DNA of 64,000 nucleotides from Eunapius fragilis (taxonomy: Eukaryota; Porifera; Demospongiae; Spongillida; Spongillidae), in NCBI GenBank assembly GCA_963681505.1, contig OY811989.1:2446540-2510539 (forward strand). Direction: 5' to 3'. Below are positions 22,537 through 34,751 of this stretch, in pieces. A model generated the notes under the pieces. The model worked only from the letters and a program-made list of their open reading frames with translations. It was not told where the DNA came from and searched no databases. Within the stretch, counting starts at the first letter, position 1; each line of letters opens with the position of its first letter. The translations under genes were made by a program, and so were the position numbers.

Positions 22537-23615
22537 TTACAGTTCTTTGAGACTATTAATAACTTCAGCTGCAGTTGGGCGCTCGGATGCTGCATGTGCA
22601 GTGAATCTGGTACATATATTCTGTACGCAAGAGGTATATGGGCTGTTGCTGGTGTCTGGGGAGGTGAACCACAAACTTTACCAAATAGTTCCAATAAATC
22701 TACATTTTCCCAGACTCTTTTCCCACCAAAAAGTTCAATAAGTAGACATCCATATGAATTATATATCTGCCGGTGTTGATCTTTTTGCTGGAACAAACAT
22801 TTCAGGTGCTTTGAATAAGGGAGTACCTGCGCCTTGCCCTTTTGATGTATGCAATGATGCAACTACATTTTGCAACTTTGCAATTCCAAGATCGCAAATA
22901 TATGCCTGACCTGTCACAGGAGCCACCTATGTATACAAATGTAATTGATAAGGGGGCTGCACATTAATTAATGCTAACCATGATGTTTGCTGGCTTGATA
23001 TCCTGGTGGATTACAGCAGGGTCATGCATGTGCTTGTAATTCAGCCCCTGTGCTATATCCATGGCTATCTTCACCTTAATGCTCTCACTTAGCTGGATGT
23101 AATGTAGAACATGATATTCACAAAACATGTGTTGCACTAGGCTTACATCCAAACATTCGACAAATAACATCTTGTCAAGGCTCTTGCCATCTATGTACTC
23201 CATTATTAGGAGGGATACTCCCTACCTCAATTGCACACCAATCAAAGGGACAATGTTAGGGTGCCGAAGAGTTCTACACACAGCGTATATGTATAAAATG
23301 TACAACAAAATTAATAACAGTAAGATGAATTTCAATCTCCTGTAAGGTGAATGTCAATTATTTTGGATTAACGTTGACCTTACAGGAGATTGACATTCTT
23401 CTTACTGCTACATGTATACAGTGAATGGTTTACAATGACCTGTGGATTTGAGCTTCCTTTAATGTAATCTCCTTCGTGTTCATGTCAGGTAGAGGTACAG
23501 ATTTCACAGCAACATCATCATTTAGGTATGTACCCTTGCACACAACCCCAAATGTGCCCCAACCTATAACACCTATAACACTTCCAATCGTGATAGAATG
23601 CCTTGCCAGTATCAT
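22537..23615 (-). pseudogene. Protein kinase domain, disrupted
   Basis: Minus-strand exons encode an N-lobe at 23440-23615 with a glycine loop (IGVIGWGTFGVVCKGTY) and the VAVK lysine. Next is LRHPNIVPLIGVQL near 23240-23290, then MEYIDGKSLDKMLF and, after a possible 52-nt intron, DIAQGL and the loop VIHQDIKPANIM, in which HQD replaces HRD (22980-23203). The C-lobe at 22537-22910 shows CDLGIAKL, where DLG replaces DFG, then GTPLFKAPEMF, SYGCLLIELFGGKRVW and SERPTAAEVINSLKEL ending in TAA. Three lesions are visible: an in-frame TAG between VQLR and GVSLLIMEY, a frame slip in the ADIY-SYG segment and a compensating slip before RFTAHAASERP. Small misread introns cannot be fully excluded. A serine/threonine or TKL-type kinase is most likely. 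Confidence 0.75.
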
Positions 23616-23929
23616 AGATTCTGAAAAGGTTTAGTCAATTTTCAGTTATCTGTGTATGTCATAACTTACCCACTGAGGTGTCATTTTCAGTTGAATGCTC
23701 TTCTGTTATACATGTATACGTTCAGCAAATATTTAAGGAGATACCAAAACATTGTCATGGATATTATATTACCTTTAGTTAGATCTATGACATTGCTGTT
23801 GACTGATTGGCTTACACCTAATAACAGAAGTGATAATGATGTACATTGTTATGACAATAAATATGAATCTGACAATTATAGATACCTACCTCCATCTCTG
23901 TGTGTACCTATTTTGGATGATACGATATA

Positions 23930-24660
23930 TGAAACATTTATTTATACCTACTTCCACTTCTTGAGGTCACCATCAATAAATGGATACCTCTACTCATGCG
24001 TCCACCGGTTTGGTGACATGACTATCACCATCATCACCACTTTGGTCTGCATAAGGATGATACTAAATATCAATGTATACCTACTTCCACTTCTTGAGGT
24101 CACCATGACACCATCAATAAATGGATAGACATACCTACCTCTACTCATGCGTCCACCTGTTTTGGTGAAATGACCATCACCATCACCATCACCACTTTGG
24201 TCTGCATAAGGATGATACTAAGTATCAAACATATCTATACCTACTTCCACTTCTTGAGGTCACCATGACATCATCAATAAATGGATAGAAACACCTACCT
24301 CTACTCATGAGTCCACCTGTTTTGCTGTCACCTTTAACAGTTACACCTGCATATAGAATGATCACAAAAGTGAAAGGGATATGTTTGGACACATACTTCC
24401 CCTTGTGCGTGCTCTAATTAGGGTTCGCCACCTCGGTCTGCAAAAGGAATGATCAAATAAATGGAAGGGACATTTATGGACACACCTACCTTTACTGATG
24501 CGTCCACCTGTTTTGGTGACATGACAATCACCATCACCATCACCACTTTGGTCTGCATAAGGATGATACTAAATATGAAACATATTTATGGATACCTACT
24601 TCCACTTCTTGAGGTCACCATGACATCATCAATGTCAGTGGAACTACTTTCAACATCTGA
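23930..24660 (-). repeat. Tandemly duplicated small exon-like units upstream of the kinase
   Basis: Two block types recur on the minus strand. Block A reads DDVMVTSRSG before a donor GTAGGT (about 24605-24655, and weaker copies at 24245 and 24075). Block B starts after ATGCAG and reads QSGDGDGDCHVTKTGGRISK before GTAGGT (about 24495-24557, with relatives at 24290-24345, 24145-24215 and 23985-24050). The 23985 copy has a 1-nt deletion that shifts its frame. This fits repeated exon duplication in a linker next to the kinase. Confidence 0.6.
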
Positions 24661-24689
24661 CTATAAAAAGAAGTGCTCAAATTGATGCA

Positions 24690-24945
24690 AGAACATGACA
24701 TCTGCATACTTACTGGGATATGGATTCCTATCACCATGCGAGATAGTTTTTGCATTCCACCTATTTCAGCAAAAAATCCTCCCAGGCTCCATGGCCTGTC
24801 ATTTTGTAAGGGTGCATCTAGTATTCTCCCATTACTAATAATCAAGCTGCATGATTTTTCATCAGATTTATCACACCATGCCTGGGCTGCTTTTTTGACA
24901 ACAACTTGGTATGTGTCATTGGATGTCACTGAATCCTGGTATTCT
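24690..24945 (-). CDS. Exon of unknown domain, probably part of the kinase locus
   Basis: A minus-strand frame reads TYQVVVKKAAQAWCDKSDEK, SLIISNGRILDAPLQNDRPW and LGGFFAEIGGMQKLSRMVIG, ending at a good donor (CCCA|GTAAGT). It lies upstream of the kinase blocks in the same orientation and may be the N-terminal domain of that protein. I do not recognise the domain. Confidence 0.45.
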
Positions 24946-25236
24946 TATGTTGTCACTGCAACACTTAAACCTTCCATTTTTGCACTTTTCCATCCTACAG
25001 ACTGTTAACTGCATGATATATAAACCCCATATATTAAAATTTACTTGCACCATATCCATAAAGAAAACTGCTTGAAAGGACCTTGTTACCTATAAATAAG
25101 AATGAGGTACAGTACAGCTATAAATTTTCAAATACTTACACCTAACATCTCTGCCTTTTTTTCTCCGTGTGCTTTCCCGTGTATATACTGTTAAAATTGT
25201 TTTGAATTTGTGATCACAGCCATGTGATATGATTAT

Positions 25237-25567
25237 CAATACGGATGAAGGGCAATGGTTGTGTACTTAATCCTTCCCCTGCTTACATGGGGCATGGGAA
25301 AGCTTATATTGTGTTAAAAGGAGGCTTTGTCAAAGGTTAGTAGGTCAAGCCTGCCTCTCTGTCTGCAATCCTCCCCTGTAAACCAACTATCCCAAACTGG
25401 AGTGTCCCTTTGAATGGTGTTCTTAGGAAGGTCCTATTGTGTATAGCTTGTATCTTGTACACTGATTTTCCTGTCATACATCTATGGCAAGCGGCAACCT
25501 TCAGGCTTCTACCCTGACCAACCTCATTAAACGAGACACATGTAGTGAAGGATGAAGGGGGAATGAG
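25237..25567 (-). repeat. Dispersed repeat C, copy 2 (right inverted arm)
   Basis: This is the reverse complement of 21956-22322, with scattered substitutions and small indels. With copy 1 it brackets about 2.9 kb containing the decayed kinase. Its outer edge cuts into the truncated integrase copy at 25582-25700. Confidence 0.85.
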
Positions 25568-25581
25568 ATGCATGGCTTGAT

Positions 25582-25700
25582 AGGTACCCCAACAGGCCGT
25601 TTGAGGTCTGTACTTTGATCAACTAAAAGGATAAATATATTCAAATCTAGGTGGCAGCATATACCAAGCAATCAGTGTTTGGCAACATATTTGCCTGCCA
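25582..25700 (-). pseudogene. Truncated second copy of the integrase-like gene (exons 3-4)
   Basis: The minus strand reads CAGACCTCAAACGGCCTGTT within a frame KVQTSNGLLGY, and upstream CAAATATGTTGCCAAACACT (ICCQT). These match the gene at 19772-20015 (EVQTSNGLLGY, MCCQT). The copy stops at 25582, just before repeat C. The rest of the gene is missing. Confidence 0.7.
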
Positions 25701-26520
25701 ACAGTGATAGGTTCTTGCTTTGCTCCCACTCCTGAAGAGGCACTCCCTGAGGTGCTGGTCAAGTCCGGGGCCTGCATCATGGCCAGCTTTCTGTCACTGC
25801 ACAGTCATATACCCCTGCATATGAATGCACACACACTCACCACACAATAAACCTTTACATAGTATGCATGCTGTATAAAAATTTATAACTAATCCTAAAC
25901 GCAGCAATTCCTGAATCACATATAATATGTTATATTATTGAACAACAGGGCTCAATTAAGGAAGAATATGCATGGGACCAAAGTGCAATGGTTCCCACAT
26001 AGATACACAAATACATGCACTAATACACATATGCACACACACAACACACAAAGTACTGCGTATACATTTGTAATCTACTTACCACCAGAACACTTTAGCA
26101 CTCTCCGTTACCAGTGTACATCTTACACACATGCAACTGCACCACCCACTACCCATTACGTTCGGAGAAGACCTGTGCTGAGTATTCCAGCTCTCCACCA
26201 ATTGCAGCCACACAATTACCCATATAGGAACCTAAGCACCAAGAAAACAGCTAAAAGTACAGAATACTTGGTACTAACTTTCCCACTTTCAGTAATTAAA
26301 GAGGTCCATACTCTCTCCTAGCACCTGAAGACACTTGCAGGCACGGCGCAGCCCCAGCTGTGGAGCAGCAGCTGTTCACAACCAACACCATAGGCAGCCA
26401 TGATTGTCCACTGCAATAAGTTACGAATAGATCGCAGCTATATGCAGATATTTAAATTTACTCTCATTGCCAAAGGCCATCACTGCTAGATTGAGTAAAT
26501 ATAGTGCGTTTAAAAATATG
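25701..26520. other. Intergenic, no gene supported
   Basis: A 127-codon plus-strand frame at 25938-26321 is rich in His and Thr from CA-rich sequence and has no domain signature; I treat it as chance. Nothing else is supported. Confidence 0.4.
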
Positions 26521-26534
26521 TTGCACCACAGCAT

Positions 26535-26912
26535 ATCGCTGATCTGGATCGCTGCAAATTGCTGATCTGGATCACAGCAAATCGCTGATCTGGACGACAG
26601 CAGATCGCAGAGCACGTCCGCATATCGCGGATGTGGACGACAGCAAATCGCAGATCTGGACGACAGCAAATCGCAGATCTGGACATGCGCACGTCCGCAA
26701 ATCGCGGATGTGGACATGCGCACGCCCGCAAATCGCGGATGTGGACGACAGCAAATTGCAGATCTGGACGACAGCAAATCGCAGATCTGGACGACAGCAA
26801 ATCGCAGATCTGGACATGCGCACGTCCGCAAATCGCGGATGTGGACATGAACTGCACGACCGCAAAACCGCTATGTGGATGTTATGACAACCGCGACCTA
26901 CCGGGCCATCAT
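26535..26912 (-). repeat. Dispersed repeat B, copy 2, with 22-23 bp minisatellite
   Basis: About 14 copies of a unit like GATCTGGACGACAGCAAATC (23 bp, with variants carrying CATGCGCACGTCC) end in the reverse complement of the core of 19349-19405. The array lies 47 bp upstream of the SET gene ATG. Confidence 0.85.
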
Positions 26913-26959
26913 AGTGTACGGTTAAAAATAATCGAATAGCCCAATGCAAATTAATTAAG

Positions 26960-27246
26960 ATGGCGTGTTTACTTCTGGCGCTAACACTGGTGGTAATGTT
27001 ATTGTTAGGACCGGTAATTGGAGAAGTACAGCGTCAGGACGAAGAGACAAAATACGCCACGTTGCTAGAGTGGATCCAACGCAACAATGGAGGGCTGTAC
27101 GATGCACACATACAAAGCGTTCCAGGCATGGGTATGGCACTAGTAACGACAAGGACCGTAAAGGTTGGCTTCGTATCGATAATTACAGCTTTTCTAAAAC
27201 TTACCCCCCCCCCCACACACACACACGTCACACACACACACACACG

Positions 27247-27322
<76 letters not shown>

Positions 27323-30300
27323 GCAGGAGAGCACTCTTATAAGCAGTACTCCTCTAACTACAGTCATCAATATTGAGCATGCCTGGGCCTCAAATGACTT
27401 TGGTCTGATCGCTAATGACTTGTTCTACCTGTCCGACATAAATCTAAAGAGCCTCTTTGTACTCTACGAAAGGTTGAAGCCAGGATCATTCTGGGAGCCA
27501 TACTTACGCACCCTTCCCTCGCAATTCCATACCACTTTGTTCTTTGATGGAGGAGAGCTATCTGAATTGCAGTCATCAATGGTATAGTTTAGCGGGTTTT
27601 TGTGTAGTAGGATATTTATGATTGATAATAGGGCCAGTGCATGAACTTGTAATCTTTGTTCATTCAAGGTGAAAGAATTTTCACTAAAGCAGCAAGAAGC
27701 TGCATACAAGGTAATCACTCATTTGGGCAGTGTTTGGCTTGGTACTCACTCCATTGTCCTATCACAATACTAGGTCATTTCATGGTAAATGGTACCACCC
27801 TAAATACCTTACCTTCTTACATACCCCTTAAGCACAATTCAATAAAAATCATATCTGATGGGTACATTTGTCTAATTCCCATTGTCTGGTACAAAAAAGA
27901 TGGACCCATGCATAACTACATACAAGTACTGCTCTTTCAAACTCACAAAGTGATCAAAATAATTAATTATGCAAGTGGCCATATTTCATAAATGGAACAA
28001 CATTTGTGTATTAGAGTTGGGAGAATATATATATGGAAAATGGTATTTCAATGTGAGAAGGTAAGGTATTTAGGGTGGTACCATTTAGAAATGACTGTAC
28101 TATGCAACACAAATACATCACATTTGGTTGCTCAGACCCATGCATCAAACCATACCAAGTATAATTATGATGTACAGTGAGCAGTCTCCAAATATGCTAC
28201 TGTAGTTTCCCATTCACCAATGGTTATGCATTGATCTTGGTGGTAATGTTAACACTAGACCTGCACATTATGTTGGTAGTGCTGGTAGTTAAAACTGTCT
28301 TTTCATGAGCGCTTTCTGGAATTAACTCTCAACGCATTCAATATGTATACCTTCGGTATACTGGCCATCAGTCTGTTGAGAGATCTGTATGACTGAGAAA
28401 GATCTAACTGTCTGCCATCCCTGTAGTCAACATTCACTGTGCAGTACCACTTATGAATCAGATGTGTTTACAAACATACTTAAAATGCACATTGCACAAA
28501 TGCAAGTGAAGCATGTATCAAGTTACTTACCAATAAAGTGATACCTTGTAAACCACATAAATAAATGGTTGATAATTGGATCACAATTTGAATTCTATGC
28601 CATTGTCGTAAATGGTTTGTCAGCTATTTTTGTCCTGGCTGTCTTAATCTGGTCATGAGATCTATATTAACCACTACACTTGATTTTAGAGGGCTTGATT
28701 TATGCTCATAAGCATAAGTACCTACCTATTTTTTTTTAGCATCATCTTCAGGCCGTTTATCCAATATTAAAGTTACAGAGGCCTGGTATCCTCTGGCTGG
28801 ATGTTAAGGCGCATACATAATCCATTACTTGGTAAGTTTAGTGAGCCCAACTAGTAAGAAACCATTCAACCACACCCATTTGTGGAAATGAGCTTTCTCG
28901 TGCACACTTGGTCTTGAGTGTGAGGTTTGTTGTAAACACATGAAAGAGAATAAGATACCACTTAATGGAACTCGCCATCGATCAAATAGGTTAGAATACA
29001 AAAAGATTTACAAACAAAGTATATAAATTACTAAGAATCCAAGAACCTTGGTAATGGATAGTGCGTGTGCACTACCAACCTACCAGTGGATACCTGGCTG
29101 TTCCTCCCCAAAAGACATTAATATTGGGAAAATGGCTGAGGACGAGGTTACTATTTGCCTAAGACGAGCATGATTATTGTACTAGTTATTTGCGTGAACC
29201 TTATTTTGATTTCTGTACAATTCCCTGGCCTGTTATAGGTATACCTGAAAATAAAGGCAGACCTTAAAGATGCACTTCCAAATGTACTGACAAACTTCAC
29301 AAGGTAGGATGGTCATATTGATGCAGGCCCCATCCTTACATGTACTTATATGCTTCATGGCTTCAGGGATGACTTCTACTGGGGGCTATCAGTGTGGTCA
29401 TCTCGAGCTCACACCATTGAAGTAAAAGATAGAGACGGGCAGTGGGAGCGTGGTATGTGGTGGTGTGTAGGAGTGTGGTATGTGGTGGTGTGTCTGCATG
29501 TTGTAGGTTACGTAAGCCACAAGACGATGAATGTATTATGTGGAGAAGGGCTATTCAAATAGCATTGGTCAATTTGGTGTTTACTTACTCATTTGGTTAA
29601 TAACTCTTTAAAATCTAGATTGCCACTCTGGTATTGTGCTGCGCGCTGTTTAATAACTATCGTAGATGCTTGCATGCAATATCGCTTTATTCTACAAGTA
29701 TACTTTTTGGCAATTTTGATTGCCTTGTTCTAGCTGTAACTACCGTATGAACCGTCAAGCACTCGACTTGTATACGCGCATGTGGTCCAATTGTGGTCCA
29801 CATGTACGGGGGGGCAGGTCTACGTACTACTGCAAAACTGCAACGGCTACGGGAGTTATGGATGGGAACACCCCCGTGAATAAGTATAACATTGAAACTT
29901 TAAATCCGCGTAATTCAAAAGTGGTTTGGCCTGGGGACGAAATAATTGAACTGTATATTATATGAGGTCTCAGTAGTTGGAAAAGTTTGAACTAGATTAG
30001 AGAAGGTCATCGTTTTTTTTGTTTGACTAGACATGGCTTTACTCAATGCTGTTATCACCTAGAAATGCACTTGTCATGCTATAAGTGTTGTGCTAGGGGG
30101 AAACCCTGCTAGACTCATTTGGACCTTCATATAAATAACAGCATTGAACATGTTCATTACATACCATTGATATCAGCAGGTACAAATATTTATACACTGT
30201 CCATAGATCAGCTATTAAGTTTATAATATGTTATGTCTATTCTAATGTTGTTTGTTTTCAAAGCAAACCAATAATTGATTGCTTCTTTGCAATTCTCTTT

Positions 30301-32041
30301 TGTAGCTTGAATCATAGTTTTTATCGAGTTTCAAGGATTAATTAAAAACAATCATTTGCTGGGGAAATCATAACAATTATAATTATGTCTATTCCATTAT
30401 TGTGAACTATTATTGTCAGGAGATTTGCAACAAAGTGAAAATTTGTCAACTCATACTGCAGACAATTATCTCAAAGTATATTAACATCTTACAGCCAGAC
30501 ATTGAAATTACTTGTGTAGCGTAACCCCATTCCCAACTATAACTTGATGACAGCTTTTATACCCACAAGCATACAATACACACAATGTGTACAATACATA
30601 CAATTATATATTGTTCTACTATTGTTCATTAATGCACATGGCACTATAGTTCTCAATATTTCTGCCATCGGGCTGTCGCTAGTAGTGTTCTACATGCGTA
30701 CAGCCGTTGCCATTGTTACACTTGCAAGTATATGAAATACTAGAGAGCTAATGGCAATTATAGTTCTTTACACGAGTCCCTTAGCTCCTGCTTGCACATT
30801 ACACATACATGCACATCGAGCACAATGAAAACAGAATTATGACTTTTGTTTCGATGTTACATTTTCATTATCCACATGAGTTCAACTGACTCTTACAACA
30901 CGCAGCATCTTGCCTGGTTCCACTAGCAGACCTCCTCAACATGGCACTAACACAAGGACAGGCTAATGTTATTTGTGACACAAATGAAGCATCCACTCAT
31001 TTTGAGTGTCGCACTTCCAGGACATTAGCAGCAGGGGAGCAGGTAAAATCCATATTTGATTGCTTACTGCACCTGTTATCCTGTTGCAATTACTCAATAG
31101 CTGCTTGTTGATTATGGTGCAGATCCTGCGACAAGGCACAATGGACGTTTGCTGATGCATTATGGTTTTGTTGCACAAGACAATCCCTTTGATAGCATCT
31201 CTTTGAAAGTATGCATGCATGTTGGCTTATAACTGAACGGATTGCTGCATGGTGTCTGTCATGTTCTCAATTCCAGGTTCCACAATTAGATGCAAATCTA
31301 CCTGATTACTTGCAGAGGTACTTATATTAACCTCACATCCCCTTGCATTTTTGCCTCCATGAACAGAGCCAAACTTGCACAGAAATTACCAGTGATGAGG
31401 TAAATTGGCCCATGTACATGCGTATAATTTATATGCAGGCATATAAACTGCATGAACTGTTGCCCCACTGAATACCCCTGTAGCAATACTTTTTTTCAAC
31501 TTTCAAGACCACAAGATCCATTTTTCACTGTGGGAAAATTGGTATGCCATTTCGATGTGTCAGCTGTGCTACCATCAAATGTTGTATTCTGTGCTAGCTG
31601 ATGGCCTTCAGGCTGCTTGAAGGAACGCCTGCAGATATAGCAGCAGCAGAAATCGATCCATTGGGATTAAGCAAGGTGCAGATTCAATGGGAGTATTCTT
31701 ATTTTGCATCAGTAATTTTGTACTATACTATATGCTGGATGTCCAGCCCTTTAGTGTGCAGGGTGAGAAGAAAGCAGTTAGAGCTGCAGTTAACTATTTG
31801 AAGAAGGTTTTAGGGGCCTATAACACAACTGCTGAGGTAGCTGTGTTTTATTTCTGCAGTGAGCACTGAGATATAAAACCCTGTCACTTTCTTTGGATAG
31901 GAAGATAGATGGGTCCTAGGTCATGAAGTCCTGTCTTTGAATGCTCAGCTAGCAGTTATGCTGAGAATGGAGGAGAAACATGTCCTCATGCAGAACATTA
32001 CTTATCTGAAGCAATTATTAAAATCAAAGAATGAACTTTGA
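26960..32041 (+). CDS. SET-domain protein, SETD/LSMT-like, with signal peptide (13 exons, 445 aa)
   Basis: Exons are 26960-27163, 27327-27581, 27669-27710, 29239-29303, 29367-29452, 30906-31042, 31101-31208, 31277-31317, 31367-31399, 31484-31541, 31598-31675, 31747-31836 and 31901-32041, totalling 1338 nt in frame. Residues 1-21 (opening MACLLLALTLVVMLLLGPV) look like a signal peptide. The split SET domain follows: YATLLEWIQRNNGG, PGMGMALVTTRTVK, LFVLYERLKPGSFWEPYLRT, FYWGLSVWSSRAH, LVPLADLLNM, GEQLLVDYG and NGRLLMHYGF. The remainder is a helical C-terminal half as in the Rubisco LSMT substrate-binding domain. Relatives such as SETD3 methylate protein lysine or histidine. Here the usual Asn-His pair of the cofactor site reads Asn-Met (LLNM), so activity is uncertain. 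The donor of exon 1 (AAG|GTTGGC) is weak. Intron 1 contains a long (CA)n and intron 3 a MITE. Confidence 0.85.
27206..27320. repeat. (CA)n microsatellite in SET gene intron 1
   Basis: Ten C are followed by interrupted CACACA runs reaching about 27319. It ends directly before the acceptor ATATGCAG of exon 2, replacing a normal pyrimidine tract. Confidence 0.9.
27774..28095. mobile_element. MITE with about 45-bp terminal inverted repeats
   Basis: The left end (GTCATTTC, then AAATGGTACCACCCTAAATA) and the right end (TATTTAGGGTGGTACCATTT, then GAAATGAC) are reverse complements with one or two mismatches over more than 40 bp. The 322-bp element has no coding capacity and lies in intron 3 of the SET gene. 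Confidence 0.85.
29453..30905 (+). other. Intron 5 of the SET gene
   Basis: This 1.45-kb intron separates the exon with SSRAH from the exon with LVPLADLLNM. It starts with GTGTGGTATG-type short repeats (29450-29500). The open frames at 29720-29965 and 30544-30735 show no recognisable domain. Confidence 0.6.
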
Positions 32042-34751
32042 ACATTTTTTATTTTTGTCTGATCTTGGCTGTGCATTTACACCTATTCTATTTTGAATAA
32101 ATGTTTTTTCACACATAAATATTGCATCCTAAATATTTTTATACTGATGCAAAAGTCATAATTCTGTGGTTGATAGTTAGCATATACACTGATAAACTGT
32201 ATTTCAACTCACATGTATTGCTTTGAGCCTAAAATTGCGTCACCTCATCTCCATTTATACTGCCAAGCTGATTAAAGTTATTAAAGTTGTTTGGGATGCT
32301 TACGTTAAAAATCAGTAAAAATAAAACAATGCTGTATGATTATAATTAATTATGTTACTGATCTTTTACAGAACTGGTCACGTCAAAATGGTATCAGTGG
32401 ATCTAAAATGTTATTTGGGTTGTCATGTATTAAATGGGTGCAGCATATATACATGTAAATGCACAAGGCCCATTTTCTCGTAGGATGTTCCAATTATATA
32501 ATTATATTTATTTATGTTTTGGGGTCTTTGCTTACATTATGGTTGGTAGCCTACCTTCCTTCCATCCAACCATGTTAGTGGTAGCACATTTTGCATTAAA
32601 CTTGCCTTAAACTGTCCACGTTGTGGCTATCGGAATTATATCAATGCAACTATCCTTACTGAATTATGTCGCAATTGTGGTAATGAACCTTGCTGACAAC
32701 ATTTATCAGGGCTGACATGCAGATGTTGTTGCAGAAAATGTTTGGTGTCACAACAAGGGGAGTTAATCTGACATAGAAGTGTTTAATCTTAACGAAAGAA
32801 TCCATGACTCAATGCTTTTGACATCTAGAACATGTCAAAAAATGTGCCTGTGAAGCCAGTGTTCATGCATGAAGTAGAGTTTGGTTCCTTTACTCCACTT
32901 GTTTTTTTTTCTACTCCTGGTGGACTGGGTCCAGCATATCTTACTTAAGCATTATCGTATATTTAGCATTTGCGGTATGTGCAAAAATAATAAAAGGATC
33001 TAAAATCAATTGTTTATTGTTGGGTTTGGAAAAAAAAGTACAGTACTCTAGTCAAGGGGAGCAGTGTGATGAGAACCCTCCCTATACAATTAGAGAGAGC
33101 ATCTCAGTATTTAATCATTGAAATTGGTAAGGACTATTTTAATGCTTTCCCAATGAGCTAAAAGGGCATGACAAAAACTTGATGCCCACACCTCCTAGTC
33201 TTCACTCCCCCACTCCACAACCACAAATAATACCTTGTACCATTCCCTCGGCATGCTGGGCTACATTTGATGGGAAACACAGCACAAGTGTATCTATAAG
33301 CAAGGGACCGCTGAGTATTAATTCCTATAGTTTCAAAACCCTAATCGTACTGTGCACACCTGTGATATAGTGCAGATCATCACAATGGAGCCTGGACCAT
33401 GCAGATTGAAAGCACCCATAGGATTACCATCTTACTCTGCAGAAGTATCAAGCTTCTGGTATGTGACTTTGTGTAGGTTCGTACATTTACTCTATAAATC
33501 TGAGGGAAGAGTATTTGGTACCATTTCCACCTCTTTTGTGCACTGATTATTGACATCAGATGACAGAAAACAGAATGATGACTAAAAAACTCAAAGCTTC
33601 AATTATACCTTTGGGTGCAACCCTAATAAATGCAGACCCTCTGAAATGTGGACACCTACCGTATTGGACACATTTTGAATCCCCGATATATTGAAATTTC
33701 ATTGACTTACAAACACTTGAAATGCGGAACCTCGATTATTACGACACTTGAACTGGGTCCTGACACATAGGGTTCCACTTTATCAATTACGTGGAACTAA
33801 ATTTAGATAATCGTCAACCAGGCAAGGGGGAAAAGCAAGATTCTATAAGGGTCTCAACAAGATGCCTCTGCGGCAGGAAGTTTTCATCCATTCGCACTGT
33901 CTAAGATCTCTGCCATGCAGAAAAAAGCTCCAGTTTTCCCAATGGCTATACGGTTGTAAAAGTGTTGGCAGTATGTGAGGTGACCGTAGAGGTAGGTATG
34001 CTTCTTTGCGGCTAGTTTCACCCACTTCCCTTTTTAATCTTCACATTAGTACACAATGTATGGTTGCTAGTGACTTTCGGATTCAGCTGCCATCAAGATA
34101 GCATGCATGTACAAACCATAGCTGACAATACATTGATTATATCAACCAGTTTCATTTGTGTGAAATGCAAAACGAAACATTTTCATTTTGCTTTTCAAAA
34201 CTGTTGTGTATAATCATGCAAGAACTGAATCAAAAATACACTAGATAGGGCACTCCGCGATTTCTCAAGAATCTAGTACCCTGTCCACAATTTCGAGTGA
34301 CATGCATCAATCAGTTTTTGCTGTGAATAGTATTAAATTCAGCAGTCTCAATAAGTAGTGTATAAGTCAATGCATATGCCTGCACTGCTGCTTGAATGCA
34401 ATTGACGCGTTGAAGCGTAGCTTTTCAATTCTCATGCAACTCCACTTCGCTTTCGTATCATGCTCGACATTCGCTAATATGACGTAACGGTGCCAGGTTG
34501 TGACGCATATGATCTGCACCGCTAAGCTGAACTGAATAGGATGCATCTGCCGCTACAGCTTTTGCTTTCATCGGGTTATGTTATGCGCTTTCTTATTGTT
34601 ATTGTGGGGATGTTTGTATAACAACCATACAAATTAAAGACTTGGGACCAGAAGTGTCACGTGACCTCAGCGCCTTAAATACCCTTACAATTTTGCGGGA
34701 CCTTCACTGGCTGTCTGTATAGAGCAGTTTCCGTGACCTTGGTGCGCGGAA
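32042..34751. other. Intergenic, one possible zinc-ribbon exon
   Basis: This is mostly AT-rich. After an acceptor-like GGTTGGTAG a frame at 32550-32696 reads LNCPRCGYRNYI and LCRNCGNEPC before TGA, giving two CxxC pairs. I saw no partner exons, so I do not call it a gene. Nothing else is supported between 32700 and 34750. Confidence 0.3.

Noticed and set aside
25938..26321. 127-codon plus-strand ORF
   Set aside because: Composition follows CA-rich DNA; no domain, signal or splice partner.
26421..26949. Several overlapping ORFs on both strands across the repeat B array
   Set aside because: All derive from a 22-23 bp repeat without stops; no start context or domain.
26960..27376. Read-through ORF with long Thr-His repeats after exon 1 of the SET gene
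   Set aside because: It translates the intronic (CA)n; splicing to 27327 restores SET homology.
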